DNA of 64,000 bases from CAVPFA01 sp963703655 (GTDB lineage Bacteria > Actinomycetota > Acidimicrobiia > Acidimicrobiales > Bog-793). Below, piece after piece: positions 9,362-18,752 of the stretch (its first letter is position 1; every line of letters starts with the position of its first letter). The stretch spans positions 620,001 to 684,000 of the forward strand of contig CAVPFA010000004.1 in the NCBI GenBank assembly GCA_963703655.1, written 5' to 3'. A program made the position numbers and the translations under genes. The notes beneath the pieces are model-generated. The model saw only the letters and a list, made by a program, of their open reading frames with translations, was not told where the DNA came from and ran no database searches.

Positions 9362-9959
9362 CCTGGTGAGCGGTAGGCGCCGCCTCGCCTCGTCAGCCTG
9401 CAACCCTCGTACTCTGAGGTCACGAAGCCGGGGACGGGTATTTGCGCTTCTACCGGTTTGCCGCCAACCTTCAAAGTCCAGCACGCGTGGTAGGAAGCCT
9501 CGAGCTTGACGACCTCAGCGCGGTTTGCAGCAACTCCTGCGGCCACGAACAATCCGTCATCGGGCGCGTGCTGCTGCACTTTGACTTGGCCAATCGAAGT
9601 CGCGCATTTCGACTCGGCAAGCAGGAGCGTGAGCCTCGCTCGACCTCGTCCAGGCATGTACACCTCCACTCGGACCGGCGACCCGGCCAAGTTAACCTTC
9701 CAAGTCGGGAACATTTCACGCAACTTCGACTTCGCGACATCACTCTGAATTTCCACATTACAAGAAGCCGGTAGACACCTCTGGCGTTGCGATGTCGGAG
9801 CCGCGCCTGGTAGTTGCCGGCGTCCTCGTCGTCTCCCATGCCCTGGAGTTGCTCCAGCCAGCCACTTGAGTGGCTGCTCGGAACTTGGCAGAACGCATCG
9901 GTCTTTGCGCAAACTTCGTGCGGAGCAGCCCTGCCCGCCCACGAAGACAGCTTAGACAC
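9358..9959 (-). CDS. Unrecognised protein between deacetylase and GT2, probably frameshifted
   Basis: I do not recognise the family. The second half (9358 to about 9756) reads as natural protein: SDVAKSKLREMFPTWKVNLAG, VEVYMPGRGRARLTLLLAES and KLEASYHACWTLKVGGKPVE suggest a beta-rich domain. Its TGA overlaps the GT2 start. In another frame, a GTG at 9959 just two bases after the deacetylase stop starts a plausible N-terminus (VCAKTDAFCQVPS, GWLEQLQGMGDDEDAG). The two halves would join through one frameshift near 9745-9790. The operon-style spacing at both ends argues for one real gene whose frame was broken, by mutation or by a sequencing indel. An alternative is a short gene starting at GTG 9756 (132 residues). 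Confidence 0.4.
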
Positions 9960-9961
9960 CT

Positions 9962-10804
9962 CTAATCCGGCGGCAATCCCTCCTCCAACGCGAGGTATAG
10001 CTCCCCCATCGTCTGAAACACGGAGGCATTCAAGATACGCCGCAGCTTCCCGAGGACTCTGCCGATTCCGTAATAGTGGATCAAACTGTTGAGAGAACTG
10101 AGTTCCAGCCTGGGCGCCGATGGATCGACCTCTCGAGGGTGAATGTAATAGTTGACCGACTGATCCTCGCGGGCCACTCGACGACCTAGAACCGTAATGG
10201 CCGGCATCGGCATCGAGCGCAGGTAGAAGCCGCCAGAAAATGGAACCCTCCTACCAAATATCCTTGCAGTAGACGCAGGAATTTCCCATATTCCGTCACG
10301 GTAATGCGCGAACCGAGGTGCGGATCCGTCGCCATACATGAAATTCCTAAAGGGAAACACACTTGAGGAGTAAAGGTAGCCCGCCTCGCGGAGCTCGTCC
10401 CAGAACCAGGGGGTACGACTGCCCACCGACCACGAAGGTGCTCTGAAGCCGACAACTAGCCGGCCAATAATATCCTCCAGCAGTTCCTTCGACCGTCGAG
10501 CCTGCTCCCCAAACTGTTGCTCCGTCATGTCGTAAATCAGGTCATGGGTGAAGTTGTGCGAAGCGACCTCATGTCCCGCACCGGCAAATTCGCGAACGAG
10601 ACCAGGGTATCGCTTTGCCGTCTCGGCCAGAACGAAGAACGTCCCGATCGTGTTCGTATCCGACAGTAGATCGAGCAGTCGATGGCACTGATGGACGACG
10701 GAGTCGTCAAGGTTTGAAGGCTGCGGCGGTCGACCGCCGTAATTTGCGTGATACCACTCCTCGACATCCACCGTGAATACACGACCGCGAACATCTCTCG
10801 GCAT
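9962..10804 (-). CDS. Polysaccharide deacetylase (NodB/XrtA-locus type)
   Basis: The protein has 280 residues. NodB motifs are FTVDVEEWYH with the general-base Asp13, the metal-binding SHNFTH (His83, His87) and GFRAPSWS near 119-126. The WYHAN variant after DVEE is typical of the deacetylases found in exosortase or exopolysaccharide loci, which are predicted to remove N-acetyl groups from a secreted polymer. No signal peptide is visible, so it may act in the cytoplasm or use another route. It sits 11 bases downstream of the ATP-grasp gene, in the same direction, and probably belongs to the same transcript. Confidence 0.88.
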   Translation of the reverse strand: MPRDVRGRVFTVDVEEWYHANYGGRPPQPSNLDDSVVHQCHRLLDLLSDTNTIGTFFVLAETAKRYPGLVREFAGAGHEVASHNFTHDLIYDMTEQQFGEQARRSKELLEDIIGRLVVGFRAPSWSVGSRTPWFWDELREAGYLYSSSVFPFRNFMYGDGSAPRFAHYRDGIWEIPASTARIFGRRVPFSGGFYLRSMPMPAITVLGRRVAREDQSVNYYIHPREVDPSAPRLELSSLNSLIHYYGIGRVLGKLRRILNASVFQTMGELYLALEEGLPPD

Positions 10805-10815
10805 TTCACATCATC

Positions 10816-11982
10816 CTATCGGCTGATGGCGAGCTTCCACATGCGAGGACGAAAGGCGTGGAAGGCGGTACAGACAACGGTTCCGAACGAACCTCTGAGA
10901 TCGTCACTGTAGAAGTCGTCGTAATGCAGACCTGGAGCTGAGAATTCAAAGAAACTCGGCTTCAGATGTAATCGCTGCGGATTACTCAAAAAATGGAGAA
11001 TGTCACCTGGCACTAGCCAACGACATCTCACGCCCACCTCGTAATCAAATTGCGGTCTAACCTCTAGCCCCATCGCAACCTGATACAGAAGGTAAGGAAA
11101 GTTGACGCCTGATACGACCGCCAATTCGAGGGATCCCCAAAAGCGAGGGTTAATCTCCATAAGTTTCGGCAGGCCATCTCGTGCATCGATCTTGAATTCG
11201 ACCATCGCGACCCCGTACCACCGCAGCTCCCTCAAAAGCTCGACGGCCATCTCTAGTAGGGCGGGATCGTCCGTGGACTCTCGAAGCGTACTGGGTCCCC
11301 CGCTAACCGGGTACTCGCGGAGCCTCTTGTACGTGAAGCCCGCTACTGGCTCATGGTGCGAGTCAAAGAGCAGCGCTGCACCAAGTCCTTGGCCGGTTTG
11401 CGGCAAGCGCTCTTGCACCAAGAGCGCTGAGTGGCTGCCACTCTCGGCACGATATGCGTCTAGAAGCTCACTCCTATCATTGACATAGCGAAGGCCCCTT
11501 GACCCGGAACTGTGAGTTGGCTTGACAACGGCGGGGTATGACAACGCGTCTGAGATCGATACGAGATCCGCTTCACTACTCGGCTGATAGGTCTTCGGGG
11601 TCGCAATGCCCAGCCTGCTCGCTAGTTGGAGAGTCGCATCCTTGTCGGATGCGGTCTTCAGCGATTCGGCGTCTGGCAGCGGCAGCCGGGTGTACTTTTC
11701 GATTTCCTCCCTGTGTGCGACCATCATTTCGATCGTGCTATCTTCCATCGGTATCACCACATCGTACGACGTTCGCCTCAATTCTTCGATCAGTCGTTCG
11801 TGGTACACAGCTGACTCGCCGGGGTGAGGAAGTAACACACGGCGCGTGCAGTATCTTGAAAAGAAGGCAGTCGTCATGCGGCTGTCGCCAGTAACGGCCA
11901 CGTCTATATGTTCGCGGCCAAGAGCGCGCACGGCGGACAGCGACTTCCTCCAGAGCCCGTCGGTGACGAGAACCTTCGGCAC
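10816..11982 (-). CDS. ATP-grasp ligase (carbamoyl-phosphate-synthase-like fold)
   Basis: The protein has 388 residues. The N-terminal Rossmann-like region starts PKVLVTDGLWR. The ATP-grasp core has VVKPTHSSGSRGL (glycine-rich ATP loop), LVQERLPQTGQG and the metal site MEINPRFWGSLELAV. This family joins a carboxylate to an amine or thiol through an acyl phosphate. Members in capsule and exopolysaccharide loci are thought to add amino acids or similar groups to sugars, but the substrate here is not known. It is the first gene of a minus-strand run that continues with the deacetylase, the unrecognised protein, the GT2 and the fusion enzyme. Confidence 0.82.
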   Translation of the reverse strand: MPKVLVTDGLWRKSLSAVRALGREHIDVAVTGDSRMTTAFFSRYCTRRVLLPHPGESAVYHERLIEELRRTSYDVVIPMEDSTIEMMVAHREEIEKYTRLPLPDAESLKTASDKDATLQLASRLGIATPKTYQPSSEADLVSISDALSYPAVVKPTHSSGSRGLRYVNDRSELLDAYRAESGSHSALLVQERLPQTGQGLGAALLFDSHHEPVAGFTYKRLREYPVSGGPSTLRESTDDPALLEMAVELLRELRWYGVAMVEFKIDARDGLPKLMEINPRFWGSLELAVVSGVNFPYLLYQVAMGLEVRPQFDYEVGVRCRWLVPGDILHFLSNPQRLHLKPSFFEFSAPGLHYDDFYSDDLRGSFGTVVCTAFHAFRPRMWKLAISR

Positions 11983-12540
11983 CTTATTGTGTCACGAGCA
12001 TCGCCCGATGGGAGGACCGGCGCCAAGCGTCCGAGAACGGTCGGAGGGCTCGAAGCCCTCTGGCACCCCGAGCCCGACCGCGATCACGGTGTTCAACTCC
12101 TCCATTTCTACCTGCTCAACTCCAGCACAGAACCGGTCGCACAATGTCGAGGATGTTACACGCGAGGAGGAGACGGGCCGACTTGCCTTACATGCTTCGT
12201 CAACCGCGGCTGCGAGATGAGCCGGTGGCCACCCCTCAGGCAACGCCGGTCAGCGTTGGCCGATCGCCTCGTCCGGACGTCGTCGTCTGCGCCTCGGCAG
12301 CAGCCATGAGGGCCGTACCGCGACGCCGCGCGATCTTAACCGTCCTCTCCACACCAGCAGATGGCCGCGAGGCGACCCTGTCGCCGGATCGAGCGGCCGC
12401 CAAGGGTCATCCCCACCCGCGGTGTACGCGACGCCTCGGATTCCGAAAGGAGGCTCACTCCCCCCGTCGTGCGCTCTGTCCCATCCGCAGACCCTATGAT
12501 TCATGAGTCTGTCCTCAAGTCGATATCGGTGATCAACATC
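11983..12540. other. Intergenic 558 bp between divergent ATP-grasp and HAD genes
   Basis: No convincing gene is seen on either strand. Several open frames exist but they are Arg/Pro-rich and look non-coding. The region must hold promoters for the minus-strand polysaccharide run and the plus-strand HAD gene. A perfect 7-bp hairpin (GAGGGCT, loop CGA, AGCCCTC) lies at 12044-12060; it has no T-run, so a terminator role is doubtful. I checked the region for a tRNA because one frame contains a tRNA-like peptide, and found no cloverleaf. Confidence 0.5.
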
Positions 12541-13143
12541 ATGGCACCAAATACGAGGGTAATAGCGGTCTTTGACTTCGATCATACGCTCATTCGTGGA
12601 AACAGTCTCCGCGATTTTCTATCTTACAGCTTTCCGCCAACCGTTCGACTATTCAAATATCTCCACATCGTCCCTCTTTATACCTTGTATCGGCTTGGCC
12701 GGTGTGAGCTTTCCGAAGTGAAGGGCAAGCTTCTCTCTGAGTTTATCGGCGGTACGACGGTGACGTCGTTTCACGCCCTGTGTGAAGAATATTGCAGTCG
12801 CCTCAACGAGCTCACTGTGCCGGAAGCGCTGAAACGACTCAAATGGCATCAAAATGCTGGTCACACGGTCGTTGTCGAGAGTGCCTCGCTCGAGGACTGG
12901 ATCCGACCTTGGGCTGGTCAATACGATGTCAGCCAGGTAATCGCTACTCGACTCAAGGTCGATGCCGGACTCATATCAGGTGGCCTTGCTGGGGCCAACT
13001 GCTCCGGGCAGGAAAAAGTTAACCGTTTCCTTGCCGAGTACCCAGATCGCAACGACTACGTACTATATGTATACGGTGACGGCGCAACCGACCGAGAAAT
13101 TCTGGAGCTCGCCGATCACCCTTTCCTGAAGTGCTTCAACTAG
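12541..13143 (+). CDS. HAD-IB family phosphatase (PSPase-like)
   Basis: The protein has 200 residues from the ATG at 12541; an in-frame ATG at 12496 would add 15. HAD motif I is DFDHT at 12-16 (nucleophile Asp12, acid Asp14), a cap follows, motif II is in VVVESASLEDW, and motif IV is YGDGATDREIL near 178-188 with the metal-binding Asp pair. The order matches phosphoserine-phosphatase-like HAD-IB proteins. The substrate cannot be told; a phosphosugar or polyprenyl phosphate would suit the locus. Its TAG overlaps the stop codon of the convergent GtrA gene. Confidence 0.8.
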   Translation: MAPNTRVIAVFDFDHTLIRGNSLRDFLSYSFPPTVRLFKYLHIVPLYTLYRLGRCELSEVKGKLLSEFIGGTTVTSFHALCEEYCSRLNELTVPEALKRLKWHQNAGHTVVVESASLEDWIRPWAGQYDVSQVIATRLKVDAGLISGGLAGANCSGQEKVNRFLAEYPDRNDYVLYVYGDGATDREILELADHPFLKCFN

Positions 13144-13586
13144 GAGGCGAAGACCCAGGTTCGATAAGCGACGTAGTTGATGCAGGCGATAACCACGATG
13201 GCGACAAACTTTGCCAGCAGATAGTACATGCCGGCCGCCGTGAGTCCGGTGACTATCGCGAGCGTTATCCCGGCATTGATTCCTAACATGATTAGGTAGC
13301 GCCCGAGACGTCGGTATGGCGTGTCCAGTGACTTGAATACCCAGACGCGTTGCCCCATGAAATTCACTGGGAGGCCCGCGGCAAAGGCGACAGCAGTCGC
13401 CGGCGCGACGGCTAGGCCAAGAATCCCGTGCAAAATATAGAGAGACACAAAGTCGACAAAAACGGTCGCCGCCCCAACGATCACGAAGCGCGTCATGGTA
13501 TGCCCGCGCAACTGCACCATCCGACTGACGATCACCGGGCGCACGACCTTATCGAGTTCACTGAGACCCGTCATTGTACCAACCAC
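13140..13586 (-). CDS. GtrA-like membrane protein
   Basis: The protein has 148 residues with four hydrophobic segments and the family-typical TRFVIVGAATVFVDFVSLY, NFMGQRVWVF and NYVAYRTWVF motifs. GtrA-type proteins are proposed to flip or help deliver polyprenyl-phosphate-linked sugars made by GT2 partners, so it probably serves the GT2 at 8594-9361. It is convergent with the HAD gene; the two stop codons share the bases CTAG. The start at 13586 is uncertain because the ATG of MTRFVIVG (13494) is also possible and would remove a polar N-terminus. Confidence 0.82.
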   Translation of the reverse strand: MVGTMTGLSELDKVVRPVIVSRMVQLRGHTMTRFVIVGAATVFVDFVSLYILHGILGLAVAPATAVAFAAGLPVNFMGQRVWVFKSLDTPYRRLGRYLIMLGINAGITLAIVTGLTAAGMYYLLAKFVAIVVIACINYVAYRTWVFAS

Positions 13587-13911
13587 CCGACCCAGCCCCT
13601 ACCACCTCGGTGCAAACAAGCACGGAGCTAGGGCTAACACTCGCCGGTGCCCGCGACGGAGGTAAGTTCCCGTGAAGTGCCACGATCCGGCAGCACCCGA
13701 CGCGGGGATTGCTGAGCTCCTTTGAGAACACCGTCTATCATCTGAACCTCAGGTTGTCGAAGGAGTCGAGCGTGGTGGCTGGACGAACTGAGTTAGATGG
13801 TGTTCCGAGGATTGCCATCCAACGTTCCTTGCTGCCCGAGGCTTCTCGGAGTGCGCCGGAAATCTGGCCGATAACACCACGCGACACATTCCTGCTCGAA
13901 GACGAGACCGA
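13587..13911. other. Intergenic 325 bp, presumed promoters
   Basis: The region lies between the start of the GtrA gene (minus) and the start of the second large membrane protein (plus). One 72-codon plus-strand frame (13709-13927) overlaps the start of the latter, but it shows no family features and no good ribosome site. I see no repeat or clear hairpin. Confidence 0.4.
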
Positions 13912-16206
13912 ATGGCTCGATCCCTGACCGAGTCGACGCCGCCGACACGTGGCGCGGTCTATCACGAGTCGATTGAGCCGACTGACCTCCCAGATCCGCC
14001 TGCAGACGAATCGAATAGCGCTTTCAACAAGTGGACCCCGCTTGGCCTCGTCGCGGCGACAGTGGCCTTCAATCTCGTCGAGCTGAGAGCAGAGCGCAAC
14101 TACACACCTCTGCTGAACGACGGCTCGGTGCACGCCCAGATGGTCCGCGATGCGGCGTATCAGTTCGCTCACGGGCACCTCCCACTTGACACCTGGTACC
14201 CCTTTCTCGGTCTGGGCTCGCCACAGTTCGTCCACTACCAGAGCCTCGGGGCCATCTTGACGGGAAGCATCGGCCTCCTTGTGGGGGCAGATCGCGCCTT
14301 CAGCTGGTCGCTCTATCTCCTCTTGTCCCTCTGGCCAGTGAGTATCTACTGGGCGGCACGGATCCTGGGCTGGGAACGATGGACGGCGGCCCTCGCGGCA
14401 ACGTTCTCACCCTTCATCCTGAGCGCTATCGGGGTTGGTTATGAGTCGGCCGCGTACCTCTGGACCGGCTTCGGGCTGTGGTCCCAACTGTTCGCCATGT
14501 GGACGTTGCCGCTCTCGTGGGCACTGAGCTGGCAGGCCGTCAGCAAAGGACGCCATGTGCTGCCGGCGATCATCCTGACCGGACTAACCCTCGCATTTCA
14601 TTTTGAGACCGGCTACCTCGCCCTTCTGCCCATCGCCTGCTGGGTCGTGCTCGAGCGAAGGACCGTCCTTGCACGCCTGCGGCGGGCCAGCGTTCTCGTC
14701 GTAGGAGTGCTGCTCGTCACGGCGTGGGTCACCGTGCCGCTCGTCCTGTTCGGCAAATGGGCCTCGGTGAACGAGTTCCTCGTGAATACGCCCGACGCCA
14801 ACTCATACGGCGCTCGCCAGGTTCTGACGTGGGCGGTGACGGGTCAGATACTCGACGCCGGACGGCTGCCTATTCTCACCATTCTCGCGGGCGTCGGCAT
14901 CGTGTATTGTCTCGTCTCCTGGAGGAAGGACGAGCGTTCTCGGGCGCTTCTAGCCGTGCTCGCCCTGAGTCTCGTTCTCTTCTTCGGACGGCCAACCCTC
15001 GGACCGCTCATCGATCTGCTCCCGGGCAGCAAGGACCTCTTCCTGCGGCGGTTCATCATCGGCGTCCAGCTCGCAGGCGTCCTGCTGGCCGGTGTCGGCG
15101 CGACGACGCTCTGCCAGTTCGCATGCCAGGCGACACGACGAACCTTCCTTCACTTTTCGACAAAGCGCGCTGCTCGCTTGACCATTGCCGGTCGTGTCGC
15201 CCTCGGCGCAGCCCTCGTCGTCGCCCTCGCTCCTGGGTGGAGCCAGGCCGCATCCTACGACTCGCTCGACGCGGGCAACCTTGCCTATCAGCAGAACCAA
15301 GACGTGAGGGCAGGGTCCCAGATCGCTGTTCTCGTGGAACGAATGCAGGATCTCGGTCCTGGGCGCGTCTATGCGGGCCTGCCCTCTCCGAGTTGGGGAT
15401 CATCCTTCACCGTCGGAGCGATTCCGGTCTTCAAGTACCTATCGAACCTTGATCTCGACGTCGTCGGGTACACGCTTCGTACTGCCTCGTTGATGACCGA
15501 CCCCGAGGCGTACTTCGACGAGTCCAATCCGGGCGATTACTCATTGTTCGGGATCCGCTACCTAGTCCTTCCCTCAGGCAGGGTCCCCGTCCCGATCGCG
15601 AGGTTCCTGGTTCAAAGTGGCAATTACCTTCTCTACGAGCTGCCAAACGTGAGCTACGTGCAGGTCGTCCAGACGACCGCTCCGATCACTGCCAACCGCA
15701 CGAACATCGGTATCCGGTCCGTTCAGTTTCTGGACTCCGAGCTCCCCGGCGAAGGCATCTATCCAACGGTCGCATTCGATGGAGCCGCAGCGGAGACGCC
15801 GACAATGAGCAGCGGATCCCCAATCCTCAGCCCCCCCGGGACCGTCGTCTCCGAGGGCGACGACCTCCAGGACGGTGAAGTCAGCGCGATCGTCGCAACT
15901 TCCCGAACGGCAGTTGTCGTCCTGAAGGTCTCTTTCGACCCAGGCTGGACCGCGACGATCAACGGGATCCAAGTCCGCCCTTACATGGTCGCGCCCGCAA
16001 TGGTCGCCGTGACGGTCGGCCCAGGACGCCACGTCATCGTCTTTCGTTACCAGGGGTTCTCCCGCTACCCGTGGCTGTTTGCACTAGCGGCGCTAACGCT
16101 ACTCGGCTTCCTCTTCGCTCCATATGCATCGAGCTGGTTGCCCAGGCCCCGAAAGGGTTTCCCGCGGCAGATTCGCATTCTGCACCGAGGCCCGCGGAGC
16201 GCGTGA
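13912..16206 (+). CDS. Large polytopic membrane protein, PTPS-related/GT-C-like (paralogue of 1469-3787)
   Basis: The protein has 764 residues with the same plan as the minus-strand protein at 1469-3787. A polar N-terminus of ~45 residues leads to many membrane helices, the loop VHAQMVRDAAYQFAHGHLP, and FGRPTLGPLIDLLPGS mid-way. A soluble part follows with RVYAGLPSPSWG and TASLMTDPEAYFDESNPGDY, then the C-terminal beta domain SFDPGWTATINGIQV and a final helix. Long identical words shared by the two proteins show a duplication. Function is inferred only by family: a membrane glycosyltransferase or polymer-handling protein. The basic tail after the last helix (RQIRILHRGPRSA) is probably cytoplasmic. 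Confidence 0.8.
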   Translation: MARSLTESTPPTRGAVYHESIEPTDLPDPPADESNSAFNKWTPLGLVAATVAFNLVELRAERNYTPLLNDGSVHAQMVRDAAYQFAHGHLPLDTWYPFLGLGSPQFVHYQSLGAILTGSIGLLVGADRAFSWSLYLLLSLWPVSIYWAARILGWERWTAALAATFSPFILSAIGVGYESAAYLWTGFGLWSQLFAMWTLPLSWALSWQAVSKGRHVLPAIILTGLTLAFHFETGYLALLPIACWVVLERRTVLARLRRASVLVVGVLLVTAWVTVPLVLFGKWASVNEFLVNTPDANSYGARQVLTWAVTGQILDAGRLPILTILAGVGIVYCLVSWRKDERSRALLAVLALSLVLFFGRPTLGPLIDLLPGSKDLFLRRFIIGVQLAGVLLAGVGATTLCQFACQATRRTFLHFSTKRAARLTIAGRVALGAALVVALAPGWSQAASYDSLDAGNLAYQQNQDVRAGSQIAVLVERMQDLGPGRVYAGLPSPSWGSSFTVGAIPVFKYLSNLDLDVVGYTLRTASLMTDPEAYFDESNPGDYSLFGIRYLVLPSGRVPVPIARFLVQSGNYLLYELPNVSYVQVVQTTAPITANRTNIGIRSVQFLDSELPGEGIYPTVAFDGAAAETPTMSSGSPILSPPGTVVSEGDDLQDGEVSAIVATSRTAVVVLKVSFDPGWTATINGIQVRPYMVAPAMVAVTVGPGRHVIVFRYQGFSRYPWLFALAALTLLGFLFAPYASSWLPRPRKGFPRQIRILHRGPRSA

Positions 16207-16288
16207 CCACCGCGTGTGGCATGGGCGGTTCAGGCAAACTGTCAGTACGGAGGCTCTCTCGCTTGCTCGGGCGGCCAACGGTCCTTCC

Positions 16289-16611
16289 TCAACCCACGGA
16301 TCCGGGCAGCCCTTTGTCGTGTAAGTACACGTAGGTTCCCGACCGACCGAGAACCAACACGTAGTGGTCGCCGAACCAGCTCACGAGCGAACGGTCCCAT
16401 GGAAGGAAGTCCGACTCGGGTCGGGCACCCAGAGCACCACGTATTGCGCAGCCTTTCACCAGCACGACTCGCCTTGATCCGATGACGCGGGACGGGATCG
16501 CCCCCGACTTGACCAACTCTGAGAATCGTGTTCGACCCAGGTCGATGCGCCTCGCGGCTTCGACCACACTGACTGCAATTCGACCACACTGACTGCAATC
16601 TCGTCGGACAT
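16289..16611 (-). pseudogene. Excisionase-like HTH gene frameshifted by a 20-bp tandem duplication
   Basis: An AAGGAGGACGG ribosome site sits ideally before the ATG at 16611. The reading MSDEIAVSVVE is then thrown out of frame by a second copy of 20 bases. Removing one copy restores MSDEIAVSVVEAARRIDLG followed by RTRFSELVKSGAIPS and RVIGSRRVVLVKGC. This is a winged-helix or excisionase-type DNA-binding fold of about 100 residues. It lies next to a small gene and a tyrosine recombinase, as expected for an integrative element's control gene. Translation could resume in frame from an internal GTG in the second copy, but that GTG has no ribosome site. Confidence 0.65.
16559..16598. repeat. Perfect 20-bp tandem duplication (two copies)
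   Basis: The unit TTCGACCACACTGACTGCAA occurs at 16559-16578 and 16579-16598 with no mismatch. Since 20 is not a multiple of three, it shifts the frame of the excisionase-like gene. Slippage between the copies could restore the gene. It could also be an assembly artefact. Confidence 0.95.
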
Positions 16612-16760
16612 TCCGTCCTCCTTCCTCGTGGTCGTCCCATGTGGATCCGACCGGGACCGCAGGCTGCCCGCTAGGTAGTTGCGAGGGGGGCACGGGCTGC
16701 GAGCTGCCCTGGAGCAGGACGGTCAGCGTCAGCAACAGAGGCGTTCGGTACGATTCGGGC

Positions 16761-17135
16761 ATGGCAAACAAGGCGTCCCGGGGTGCCGCGTCACGGCCGC
16801 CGACGTGGTCGGAGGTCGGCCATCGGAACGCGGGGTTCTCCGAGACCGTGCGGGCGCTCAGGTTCGCCGTTTCGTGGGGCATCGCTGCCGCGATGCTGGG
16901 AAAGGAACCGGAGACGGTGGACGAGTATGCGACGGTCATTGGGGTGAGCCGGGCGAAAGCCTTTCGAGACCAGCAGGCGTTCCGCAGGGCGTTCCCCACC
17001 GAGACCACGCCCGCTCGAATGAACCGGGCGAGCCAAGCCCAGGAGCGCTACGCCGAGATGACGCGGCACACCCTGGACCCGAACCTCGTAGGCCCCTACG
17101 CCTTCACGCTCGGCGCAGCTCCGGCCGACGTCTAG
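16761..17135 (+). CDS. Small hypothetical protein of the integrative element
   Basis: It has 124 residues from the ATG at 16761; longer starts overlap the excisionase promoter and look unnatural. Features include WSEVGHRNAGFSETVRAL, a helix-rich centre (FAVSWGIAAAMLG, TVDEYATVIGVSRAKAFRDQQAF) that may be a helix-turn-helix, and a polar C-terminus. I do not recognise the family. Its place between the excisionase remnant and the recombinase suggests a regulatory role in the element. It ends 84 bases before the recombinase frame. Confidence 0.6.
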   Translation: MANKASRGAASRPPTWSEVGHRNAGFSETVRALRFAVSWGIAAAMLGKEPETVDEYATVIGVSRAKAFRDQQAFRRAFPTETTPARMNRASQAQERYAEMTRHTLDPNLVGPYAFTLGAAPADV

Positions 17136-17219
17136 TTCGCCTGGGCACCTCGAAGAGAAGGAGCCCGCGCAGATCTTCTGGAGTTGCAGTCCACGGTCTG
17201 CAGACTATAGACTGTAGCG

Positions 17220-18472
17220 GTGGAGGCCGCCGCCCGGACAACGTGGGGACGCGCTTGCTCGATCCGGGCCGCCCAGGAACCCCCTCCGAAACCACATCGG
17301 CCCGCTCGTCGAGTCCGGGTCGCCGAGGCCGTGTACCAGGGTGTCGATGCCCGGACCGGAAGGCCGCTGGTGGACAAGTTCGAGTTCACCTACCGCGATT
17401 CCTCGGGTCGCCAGATCTGGAAGACAGCAAAGGGGTCCTCGAAGGGTGACGCCAAGGCGGAGCGTGCCGAAGTCGTCGGGCGGCTCCACCGGGGCGAGCG
17501 ACTCGAAGCAACGGCTCGAATCGTCAGCGATGCGGCGCGGCTCTGGCTGGAGCGAGGGACGGGCACTGCTGGCCAGTGGGAAGACGAGACACGCGTCCGC
17601 TACGAGCGGGTTGTGAGGACGGCGATCTTGAAGTCCCCGGACCGGTCGGGGCCAGCGCTCGGGACCGTGCGGCTGCGGGATCTGACCGTCGACCAGGTTG
17701 CAGGGTGGTCGAGGGTGAACGAGCGGGTGCTCGCGCCCACGACCGCTGCGATGGCGCTCCGGTGCTTGGGGCAGATCTGCCGGTTGGCCGTGCGTCGAGG
17801 CTGGCTGGGCGAAGATCCCGTGGCCAGGCTTGAGCGCGGGGAGAAGCCACACTGGCAGACAAGACCTGTTGCCATCTTGGCCGGGACCGACCTCGGGAGG
17901 TTCCTCGCCGAGGCACGCCAGTACCGGCCGCTGTTCGAGTTCCTCGCCTTCACGGGCATGAGGATCGGCGAGGCGCTGGGCTTCTTGTGGGAGGAGGTCG
18001 ACCTCGACAACGGGCTCGTGCGGGTGAAAAGGCAGTTGTCGCGTAAACGGGCGCTGAAGGGACCGAAGACCTCGGCCGGGGTGCGGGAGGTCGTGCTCGC
18101 TCCGGGGGTCGTCGAGCTGCTGGAGGACCTGGGAGGACGAGCGCCGGGTGCTCACGGGTTCGTGTTCCACACCGATTCGGGCCGCTACATCGACTACATG
18201 GCCGCGCACGGAGGGTTCCACCGGACCCTCGCCCGGTCCGGGCTCGTGACCGGGGGCGCTTTTCGCCGCACGCGTTGCGCCATGGGTATGCCTCGATGCT
18301 CATCGCCGAGGGGCTGGACGTCGTGTTCGTCGCCCGCCAGCTCGGGCAGAAGAACCCGACGACGACGTTGACCACCTACGCGCACCTGTTCGAGAAGGCC
18401 GACCACGCGAGGGCGGCCCGGCGGGCGGTGGAAGCGGCGCATCAGGCGATGGGGCGTAGGCCTGCCGCCTGA
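17220..18472 (+). pseudogene. Tyrosine recombinase/integrase with one C-terminal frameshift (module A)
   Basis: The main frame runs 17220-18371 and encodes an AP2-like arm region (VYQGVDARTGRPLVDKFEF), a core-binding domain and the first half of the catalytic domain (FTGMRIGEAL with the catalytic Arg; GPKTSAGVREVVL with the Lys). Near 18255-18266 the frame shifts. The rest continues in the neighbouring frame to 18472 with PHALRHGYASMLI (His-x-x-Arg), LGQKNPTTTLTTYAHLF (nucleophile Tyr) and an Ala-rich tail. The His of the usual LGH box is Gln. A single missing or extra base in the run CGCTTTTCGC explains the break, so this may be a sequencing indel and the enzyme may be active. The true start is uncertain because GTG 17220 is only the first possible one. 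Confidence 0.8.
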
Positions 18473-18752
18473 GCGGTGAGGGCCGTATCACAATTCGGGG
18501 AGGCCCAAGTTGCCATCTCGGCTGGCCGGGATTGAGGCCTTGGGGTTCATCGGCGGGATCGTGGTCTAGGGAGCCGGTGACGGGATCGGACCGGCCGGTC
18601 GCAGCCGGGGAGCGAAGCTGTGGCGGAAGGCTGGCGTCGGGTTGTCACCAACATTGGCGGAGTTTGGGGAGGTCGTCGCGTCGTCTGAGCGAGGCGTCCC
18701 GCGTGGTAACGGCGATGGAAACAACCGAGCGCAAAACCGGGTCGAGACAGCA

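Noticed and set aside
11992..12243. Possible tRNA, suggested by the peptide GVPEGFEPS
   Set aside because: The T-arm-like stem is a simple palindrome and no acceptor, D or anticodon arms can be drawn.
16289..17008. A single 239-residue minus-strand gene
   Set aside because: Its first half is antisense to the gene at 16761-17135 and lacks protein character; only the part after 16600 matches an excisionase fold.
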